Source: Butyricicoccus_A sp963601915
GTDB lineage: Bacteria > Bacillota > Clostridia > Oscillospirales > Butyricicoccaceae
DNA length: 13,569 bases
Direction: 5' to 3'
NCBI GenBank assembly: GCA_963601915.1
Contig: CAVCGL010000033.1
Coordinates: 1 to 13,569, forward strand
Shown here: in pieces, positions 1-5,407 of the stretch
Position numbering within the stretch: position 1 is the stretch's first letter
Layout: every line of letters begins with the position of its first letter
Notes under the pieces: model-generated
The model's input: only the letters and a program-made list of their open reading frames with translations
What the model was told of the DNA's origin: nothing
Database searches by the model: none
Position numbers and translations under genes: made by a program

Positions 1-1643
1 TGGCTGTACAATATGAGCCGCTTCAAATATTGATGAATGAAAGCGAATATTTTACAGATTCTACATATCTACATGCTGAATTGGAAAAAACTGTTTGGAG
101 CATGCTGGAGCAGCGAAAAAATGTTGCATTAGCACTTACTATCCTTATTTATCATGGGAAAAAAGATGATGATGGATATGGTTCATTATCTGTAGCTTTA
201 GAGTCTTCTAAGCTGATAGAACTAGGAATTCCTGCTATAAGCCAAAAATTCGTTACGGAGCTAAATCGACATTTGTTGGATGCGGACAATTCTTCTCGTT
301 CTGAAAATAATCCAGATGCAATTGACGCATTTGGTATTCAGTTTATGACGATTGAGAAGCCTATGCCGAGCGTTAAACTAACAGGCGGATTTGATGTTAC
401 GATTCGTACGATGTTTAAAGATCAAAAATGTCAAACAAGATACGGCAAAATTGAAAATGCCAGTTATCCAGTTTCACCTGAAATGCGTATGAAACTTCAA
501 GGAGCACTTGAATGGATTGCAAGCAGTGAGCAGAAAAATAAGACATGGATTACTATTGCGAAAAATGAAATTATGTTCGTATATCCGTCTGCATTGCCCA
601 AAGCAGATGTTTCATGTACTAACATGTTCCATTGTCCCGCGAAAAACGATATATCATTTAATACACAAGCAAAGACATTTATTCAGGAATTGAAGCATAC
701 GAGAGAATTTGGAACAGATTCTCATGCAGACGAAATTAAGATTTTTATTTTGCGAAAGGTCGATAAAGCGCGAACCAAAGTCATCTACACTCGACAGACC
801 AATGCATATGAATTAGAAAAATGCAGCGAAGCGTGGACTGCGGGTTGTAAAAATCTTCCGAAGTTCCCATTCGGAGCACCGAGAGTGCTGTATCCGCTAG
901 AAGCAGCAGATGTTTTAAATACGTTTTGGAAACAAAACGGCGAAAAAGCATCAGATTCATTCAAACCGACGCCAAAGTATCATGGTCTGGAATTGCTGTT
1001 AAAACCAGATTTGCCGGTTACTGCCGATCTGCATGTTTTATCTGAAAAAGCGATGACATTGGGCGCGTTTCTCGGTAAATTATATGCGACGGAAGAATAT
1101 CAAGATAAATCCTCTGAAACAAAGAAATTTTGTTCTCCTAAATGGAACGATGCAAAAGATATTTTAGCGTTAATAGGACTTTTGCTTTATCGAAAGAATA
1201 TAAGAAAGGATGATTATATGGAAAATCTGCCATATCTTTATGGTCAGCTTTTCAAAGCATGTGACGAATTGCACGCGCTATATTGCAAGGTTGTGCGTAA
1301 CGGTGATATTCCGCCACAGTTAGCTGGTGGCAGTTTGTTTCAATCTGCTGCCGAAATGCCTGTCCGCACGTTAAATGTATTGCAGCAACGGATTATGCCG
1401 TATTATCTATGGGCGAAGAGTTACCGATTGAAAGATATACAAGAATCTGGAAAGGAAAGCTGGCGCGCGGCATGGTTGTATCACTTGTGTGAAAGAATCA
1501 TGATCAAACTGGAAAACAATTGGAATACACAAACACGATTTAATGATGAGGAAAAAGCACAGCTGTTTATCGGTTATCTTGCTGCTTTTTCGAAAAAAGA
1601 GCAAAGTGAGATGAATTCCAAGGAGGAAACAACAAATGGATAA
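1..1643 (+). CDS. cas8c: Type I-C CRISPR Cas8c (Csd1-like) large subunit, 5' end outside the window
   Basis: Large subunit of the type I-C Cascade effector, which in this family recognises the PAM and holds the target DNA. The frame is open to the left edge: codons before the first possible in-window start (TTG at 30) read AVQYEPLQIL, so the true start lies further left and about 547 residues are visible. The identification rests on position directly before csd2-type cas7, on the size (Csd1 proteins are usually around 570-640 residues), and on weak Csd1-like patterns: a YPVS segment near 466-480 and an LPYLYGQLF segment near 1227-1253 that resembles the LLGRLF motif of Csd1 C-terminal domains. 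The N-terminal half is divergent and I could not match it motif by motif. The stop overlaps the start of cas7 by 8 bases, so the two are translationally linked. The C-terminal ~141 codons may also be translated separately as Cas11c. Base composition is visibly more AT-rich than the metabolic genes to the right. Confidence 0.75.
   Translation, partial: AVQYEPLQILMNESEYFTDSTYLHAELEKTVWSMLEQRKNVALALTILIYHGKKDDDGYGSLSVALESSKLIELGIPAISQKFVTELNRHLLDADNSSRSENNPDAIDAFGIQFMTIEKPMPSVKLTGGFDVTIRTMFKDQKCQTRYGKIENASYPVSPEMRMKLQGALEWIASSEQKNKTWITIAKNEIMFVYPSALPKADVSCTNMFHCPAKNDISFNTQAKTFIQELKHTREFGTDSHADEIKIFILRKVDKARTKVIYTRQTNAYELEKCSEAWTAGCKNLPKFPFGAPRVLYPLEAADVLNTFWKQNGEKASDSFKPTPKYHGLELLLKPDLPVTADLHVLSEKAMTLGAFLGKLYATEEYQDKSSETKKFCSPKWNDAKDILALIGLLLYRKNIRKDDYMENLPYLYGQLFKACDELHALYCKVVRNGDIPPQLAGGSLFQSAAEMPVRTLNVLQQRIMPYYLWAKSYRLKDIQESGKESWRAAWLYHLCERIMIKLENNWNTQTRFNDEEKAQLFIGYLAAFSKKEQSEMNSKEETTNG
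1218..1643 (+). CDS. cas11c: Candidate internally translated Cas11c small subunit (nested in cas8c)
   Basis: In characterised type I-C systems the small subunit Cas11c is made from an internal start within the 3' part of cas8c. Here an in-frame ATG at 1218 is preceded at 1203-1210 by AGAAAGGA, a fair Shine-Dalgarno sequence ending 7 bases before the start. The product would be 141 residues beginning MENLPYLYGQ, mostly helical and the right size for Cas11c (about 120-140 residues). The start sits just before the conserved LPYLYGQLF segment, where the C-terminal helical domain of Csd1 proteins begins. What is seen is the ATG, its frame and the purine-rich site; translation from it is inferred from the family. 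Confidence 0.55.
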   Translation: MENLPYLYGQLFKACDELHALYCKVVRNGDIPPQLAGGSLFQSAAEMPVRTLNVLQQRIMPYYLWAKSYRLKDIQESGKESWRAAWLYHLCERIMIKLENNWNTQTRFNDEEKAQLFIGYLAAFSKKEQSEMNSKEETTNG

Positions 1644-2505
1644 TGAAATCAAACGTGCGACTGGTCTTTTGGTAATTGAAGCGGTCAACTCCAATCCGAA
1701 CGGTGATCCTGACCGTGAAAGTGATCCGAGACAAAGACCTAATGGATGCGGAGAGATTTCTCCGGTCTCGTACAAGCGTAAGCTTTGTGACTTGGTAGAT
1801 GACCATGAGACACCGTTTTTCAAGTCTCTGCCTGAAAAGTTCACCAACAATGCGGAGCATTATTCTATTTTGGAGCATCGCGGCAGAAAGAGAACAATAA
1901 TACAATCTGAGATGGGAGAATCTTCGGCAGATTTTTTGAAAAGTAAATTTGTCGAAAAGTATTGGGATGCCCGTATCTTTGGAAATACATTTTTGGAAAA
2001 CGGTGGAGATAAAGGTTTTATTAAGACCGGTGTTGTACAATTTGGAATGGGTATTTCGCTTGCTCCAATCAATATTATTCGCCAGACCAATACAAACAAA
2101 GCAGGTGTGCAGGAAGGTAAAAATGCTGGTATGGCACCACTGGGGTATCGCATTGTAGAGCATGGTGTATACTGTATGCGGTTCTTTGTGAATCCAAACT
2201 ATGCAGGCAAGACAGGCTGTACGGCTGATGATATTGAACTGCTGAAACTGTTGATCCCTTATGCGTATGAGATGAATCGCTCTGCTATTCGTCCTGATGT
2301 ACGAATTCGTCATGCATGGTATATCGAGCATAAAAACATTCTTGGAAGTTGTCCGGAATATCTGCTGTTGGAAGCATTAACACCGGAAAAGCTCGGTAAT
2401 CAGGAAGAACCGTCCATTTGTTGGAATGATTATGAGGATAAGAACGGATTACCGCAGGAGCTTCTTAAACGTGTAGCAAGTTGTGTTGACTTGGTAAATC
2501 CATGA
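1636..2505 (+). CDS. cas7: Type I-C CRISPR Cas7 (Csd2 family) backbone subunit
   Basis: Backbone subunit of type I-C Cascade; several copies coat the crRNA. The 289-residue product has the usual Csd2/Csh2 length and the hallmark N-terminal motif NPNGDP (residues 20-25) after a short strand, followed by SPVSYKRKLCDLV, matching the family pattern of a GxIT/SDxxxKRKIR segment. Mid-protein it has DARIFGNTF (the Csd2 DVRYFG region) and then KTGVVQFGMG, and near residue 170-180 GYRIVEHGVYCMRFF, equivalent to the family's VPYGLYRAHG segment; RSAIRPDVRIRH corresponds to the RSAARGEM region. The start is ATG 1636 with AAGGAGG at about 1619-1626, inside the end of cas8c. The stop overlaps the cas3 start as ATGA. 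No damage is visible. Confidence 0.9.
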   Translation: MDNEIKRATGLLVIEAVNSNPNGDPDRESDPRQRPNGCGEISPVSYKRKLCDLVDDHETPFFKSLPEKFTNNAEHYSILEHRGRKRTIIQSEMGESSADFLKSKFVEKYWDARIFGNTFLENGGDKGFIKTGVVQFGMGISLAPINIIRQTNTNKAGVQEGKNAGMAPLGYRIVEHGVYCMRFFVNPNYAGKTGCTADDIELLKLLIPYAYEMNRSAIRPDVRIRHAWYIEHKNILGSCPEYLLLEALTPEKLGNQEEPSICWNDYEDKNGLPQELLKRVASCVDLVNP

Positions 2506-4673
2506 TGGCAGAGTATTTAGCGCACAGTGCAAGATTTGATTACCCTGCACAGACCTATGCTTCTCATATAAACGGTGTATATAACAGAGCAACGCATTAT
2601 GCAGTTGAAGCTGACAGATATGCCTTTCATAAAAATTCTTTAACTTTTATCGTGCAGCAGAGTTCTCTGCTGCACGATTTAGGTAAATTAGATGATGAAA
2701 ATCAAATTATTCTTCATAACCCGCAAAACGCCAAAAAACATTTGCCAATCAATCATGTCGATGCTGGAAGTGCAGCATTAAAAGAAAACAATAACATATA
2801 TTCGGCTCTGGTTGTTTATTCTCATCATAAAGGTTTGCCTGACATGGCATCTGAATGCCTAAAAAATGAGAACATGTTTCGTGATGGACGTCCGCTTACG
2901 AGAAAGCATACAGACTCAATGCTGAAAACACTGCTCCAACGTCATCAAACGTTATTGCCCTTGTATGATAATAAAAAGGAACAAGTTTATGATGGAGATC
3001 AGGGTATATTCTTTCGTATGGCATTATCGTGTATTGCTGATGCAGATCATACGGATACAGCTGCAGCATATGGACAGGTGCCTGAGCATGAGGAATTACC
3101 TCAGTTGCATGCGGAGGAGCGTCTTGCGGCTTTAGATCAATATGTATCGAAATTAGGCGATCACAATGAGCGCAGTCATCTTCGGCAAGAAATGTATTTT
3201 GCCTGCCGTGACGCAAAGATAAACAGTCACTTCTCTACCTGCGACAGCCCAGTCGGATCTGGAAAAACGACTGCAGTTATGGCACATCTATTGCAGCAGG
3301 CGATTCATCGAAATGCACGACATATTTTTGTTGTTCTTCCGTATACCAGTATTATTCAACAGTCTGTGGATGTTTATCGGAAAGCCCTTGTACTGCCGGG
3401 AGAAAATCCAGAAGAAATTGTTGCAGAATTACACTCGCGTGCCGACTTTCAGGATTATGGTACGCGTTATCTTACGTCGCTGTGGCGTGCTCCGATTATC
3501 GTGACAACCGCAGTGGCTTTTTTTGAAACAATTGCGTCAAATCGCCCCGCTGTTTTACGTAAATTCCATGAACTGCCGGGCAGTGTGATTTTTATAGATG
3601 AAGCACACAATGCATTGCCGCTAAAGTTATTGCCGCTTATTTGGAAATGGATGAATGTATTGTCAGAGGAGTGGAATTGCTATTGGGTATTAGCTTCTGG
3701 TTCACTTGTTCGTTATTGGAAATTAAACCGGCTAACTGAATCTAAAATAAATATAATGCACCCGACTGTATCTGAGCTGGTTCAACCTGCATTGCGCAGC
3801 CGATTGATGAAGTATGAACAAAACAGGATTCAATTTTGTTGGAGATCAAAGCCTATAGGTCGTAAAGAGCTGGTTGAATGGATTCATCAATTTCCGGGGC
3901 CTCGGCTGTTAATTTTAAATACTGTGCAAAATACAGCTGTAATTGCAAATGATTTGTGTCATAAATACGGGAGAAACTGCGTAGAGCATATATCAACTGC
4001 TTTAACACCGGAAGACCGGAGTGCAACGATTGAACGAGTCAAGCAGCGTTTACAAAATTCCTGTGATACAGATTGGACACTTGTTGCGACTTCATGTGTA
4101 GAGGCAGGTGTAGATTTTTCCTTTCAAACAGGTTTCCGAGAAATGGCTTCTTTGCTTTCGCTCTTACAGGCAGCGGGAAGAGTAAATCGACACGGAATAG
4201 ATTCTAATGCGTCAATGTGGAATTTTGAATTTCAAGATGATTCTATGCTGAACAACAATCCGCAATTAGCGGTATCAATAGAGGTTTTGCGTAACTATTT
4301 TATGAAGAATATTGAGATTTCTCCGGAGTTAAGTACACAATCTATGAATGATGAAATTGTACGTGACGATAGTTGTTTAAACACAATAAAACAGTTTCTT
4401 GAAAAAGAAGATGCTATGCAATTTAAAACAATTGAAGATGAATTTCATATAATTGATTCCAATACAGTTTCTGTTATTGTTGATGCATCGTTAGCAGATG
4501 ATGTTATCTGTGGACAGGGCAATTGGAAATTGCTTCAGAAAAAATCGGTATCAATCCGGCGAGAGAAAATAAAACATTGGAACATCAAAAATATTACAGG
4601 TGATATTTATCAATGGACGCTTCAATATGATAAATTTTTGGGATATATGTGTGGTGTGTTGACATATTTGTAA
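2502..4673 (+). CDS. cas3: CRISPR Cas3 nuclease-helicase
   Basis: Fused HD nuclease and SF2 helicase that is recruited by Cascade to unwind and degrade target DNA. The 723-residue product keeps the key motifs: an N-terminal HD nuclease domain with LLHDLGK (His58, Asp59), His85 of NHVDAG, YSHHKG (His108-His109) and ADADHTD (about 180-185); Walker A SPVGSGKTT (249-257); DEAH box FIDEAH (364-369); VLASGS (396-401) at the motif III position; motif V ATSCVEAGVDFS (529-540); and motif VI QAAGRVNRHG (556-565). It appears intact and catalytically competent. Its ATG overlaps the cas7 stop by four bases (ATGA). Its place after cas7 differs from the commonest I-C order, in which cas3 comes first. The usual cas4-cas1-cas2 adaptation genes do not follow; only a cas2 fragment lies 3' of it. 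Confidence 0.93.
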   Translation: MMAEYLAHSARFDYPAQTYASHINGVYNRATHYAVEADRYAFHKNSLTFIVQQSSLLHDLGKLDDENQIILHNPQNAKKHLPINHVDAGSAALKENNNIYSALVVYSHHKGLPDMASECLKNENMFRDGRPLTRKHTDSMLKTLLQRHQTLLPLYDNKKEQVYDGDQGIFFRMALSCIADADHTDTAAAYGQVPEHEELPQLHAEERLAALDQYVSKLGDHNERSHLRQEMYFACRDAKINSHFSTCDSPVGSGKTTAVMAHLLQQAIHRNARHIFVVLPYTSIIQQSVDVYRKALVLPGENPEEIVAELHSRADFQDYGTRYLTSLWRAPIIVTTAVAFFETIASNRPAVLRKFHELPGSVIFIDEAHNALPLKLLPLIWKWMNVLSEEWNCYWVLASGSLVRYWKLNRLTESKINIMHPTVSELVQPALRSRLMKYEQNRIQFCWRSKPIGRKELVEWIHQFPGPRLLILNTVQNTAVIANDLCHKYGRNCVEHISTALTPEDRSATIERVKQRLQNSCDTDWTLVATSCVEAGVDFSFQTGFREMASLLSLLQAAGRVNRHGIDSNASMWNFEFQDDSMLNNNPQLAVSIEVLRNYFMKNIEISPELSTQSMNDEIVRDDSCLNTIKQFLEKEDAMQFKTIEDEFHIIDSNTVSVIVDASLADDVICGQGNWKLLQKKSVSIRREKIKHWNIKNITGDIYQWTLQYDKFLGYMCGVLTYL

Positions 4674-4721
4674 ATATGAGTTGCGTCTTGTCTATTAGAT
4701 GGTATCATATACTATCTTGCC

Positions 4722-4862
4722 ATTCTTGTTTTAATCGCGTATGATATAAACGTAGAGAGTCCAGAAGGAAAGAAACAACTTCGTCGTGTTGCAAAACAAT
4801 GCATCAATGTGAGGGCGTGGATTGAAATAATACCAATCCGTTTCGGCTGCAAATCTGGCTGA
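4722..4862 (+). pseudogene. cas2: Truncated type I-C cas2, fused into a CRISPR repeat
   Basis: Cas2 is part of the Cas1-Cas2 spacer integrase. From 4722 the frame reads ILVLIAYDIN, then VESPEGKKQLRRVAKQCIN, which matches the N-terminus of type I-C Cas2 proteins (pattern MLVLITYDVNTxxxxGxKRLRKVAKxCxNYGQRVQ). At 4808/4809, exactly where YGQRVQ should follow, the sequence switches to the 3' half of a CRISPR repeat, and the frame runs through repeat and spacer (VRAWIEIIP...) to a TGA at 4860-4862. No ATG, GTG or TTG start exists in this frame after the stop at 4677-4679, and no ribosome binding site is seen, so the 5' end is damaged as well. Only about a third of the ~96-residue protein survives. 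The match is from family memory of the N-terminal motif but is long and specific. Confidence 0.85.
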
Positions 4863-4897
4863 CGCGTCGCCCTCTTCGCGAGGGCATGGATTGATAA
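4809..4897 (+). CRISPR. Relic type I-C CRISPR array: half repeat, one spacer, degenerate terminal repeat
   Basis: The left element is a 3' half repeat at about 4809-4828 (GTGAGGGCGTGGATTGAAAT), the classic 3' portion of a 32-base type I-C repeat. The right element at 4866-4897 is full length: it starts GTCGCCCTC, ends ATGGATTGATAA, and has the expected stem GCCCTC/GAGGGC (4869-4874 and 4880-4885). Its altered 3' tail (ATGGATTGATAA against GTGGATTGAAAT) is typical of the terminal repeat of an array. The intervening spacer, 4829-4865, is 37 nt, within the normal I-C range. The 14 bases before the left half repeat are cas2 coding sequence rather than repeat. The array therefore survives as a single spacer unit with no leader. 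Confidence 0.85.
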
Positions 4898-4921
4898 AAC
4901 AATAAAAAGGAGTGACAACAT

Positions 4922-5281
4922 ATGCCTACAGTTTCACGCGAGCTATTAGAACGGGCAGAAACTCTGCTTGAAAAAAATCCTGCCATGCGAGAGCAAATAG
5001 GAGAAATTACTCGCGTGCTGCGCCGATATGATGCTGGATATATATATGATTCGGCTGAGGCGCATCGGCTGAATGCACAGCTTCGTATAGCATATCCGGT
5101 TATCGCGGAAATTGCTCGTTGCCAGCCCAATACAGATCCTGCCTGTGGATATACTTCTGCATGGGATCGCTGCGGGGAAGAAGATGTGATTGAACAGCTG
5201 CGCATAGACAAGCTGGGATTATATTATATGGTTTTGTATCAAGCCGGTATGGTGCAGACACTGACAGATTTTATCAAATAA
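4922..5281 (+). CDS. Hypothetical protein, 119 residues
   Basis: Not recognised. The 119-residue product is soluble in character, largely helical by composition, with no signal peptide or membrane segment. The N-terminal third is charged (RELLERAETLLEKNPAMREQ). The central part has three cysteines, Cys67, Cys75 and Cys84, in a CxnC spacing that fits no metal-site motif I know. The C-terminus is hydrophobic and aromatic (KLGLYYMVLYQAG). Start ATG 4922 has a good AAGGAG at 4907-4912. It lies 24 bases after the relic CRISPR array and ends 6 bases before a strong terminator. No separate promoter is evident, so it may be the last gene of the cas transcript or have a weak promoter of its own. There is no evidence that it has a CRISPR function. 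Confidence 0.75.
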   Translation: MPTVSRELLERAETLLEKNPAMREQIGEITRVLRRYDAGYIYDSAEAHRLNAQLRIAYPVIAEIARCQPNTDPACGYTSAWDRCGEEDVIEQLRIDKLGLYYMVLYQAGMVQTLTDFIK

Positions 5282-5287
5282 GACAGC

Positions 5288-5321
5288 AATCACCCTGTTT
5301 TTTAGCAGGGTGATTTTTTTT
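5288..5321 (+). terminator. Intrinsic terminator after the 119-residue gene
   Basis: A perfect 10-bp stem AATCACCCTG/CAGGGTGATT (5288-5297 and 5306-5315) with an 8-base loop is followed by an uninterrupted T run to 5321. It ends the cas-side transcription unit just before the promoter of the DXS-like gene. Confidence 0.92.
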
Positions 5322-5331
5322 GAAAAAACTA

Positions 5332-5362
5332 TTGACTTAAACCTGACTTTAGGTGCTATAAT
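5332..5362 (+). promoter_or_regulatory. MerR-type promoter for the DXS-like gene
   Basis: The -35 box TTGACT (5332-5337) and perfect -10 box TATAAT (5357-5362) are separated by 19 bp, too long for efficient unaided use. Centred in this spacer is a near-perfect dyad, ACCTGACTTTAGGT at 5341-5354 (one mismatched pair). A 19-bp spacer with a dyad centred in it is the standard layout of promoters activated by MerR-family regulators through DNA distortion. No merR-like gene lies in the window, so the regulator is unknown. Confidence 0.7.
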
Positions 5363-5407
5363 GCCAGTGTTATAATGAAAGAAACACGAAAATAAGGAGG
5401 ACATCTC

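Noticed and set aside
30..35. TTG/ATG as the true start of cas8c
   Set aside because: The frame is open all the way to the left edge and lacks a ribosome binding site before 30, and the protein would be short at its N-terminus; the gene more likely starts outside the window.
4674..4721. Possible remnant of cas1 or cas4 between cas3 and the cas2 fragment
   Set aside because: Short frames here (one from 4699 reads MVSYTILPFLF) could not be matched with confidence to a Cas1 or Cas4 end; left unassigned.
4801..4897. Longer CRISPR array hidden around the relic
   Set aside because: No further repeat copy is found upstream in cas3 or downstream in 4898-5330; only one full and one half repeat exist.
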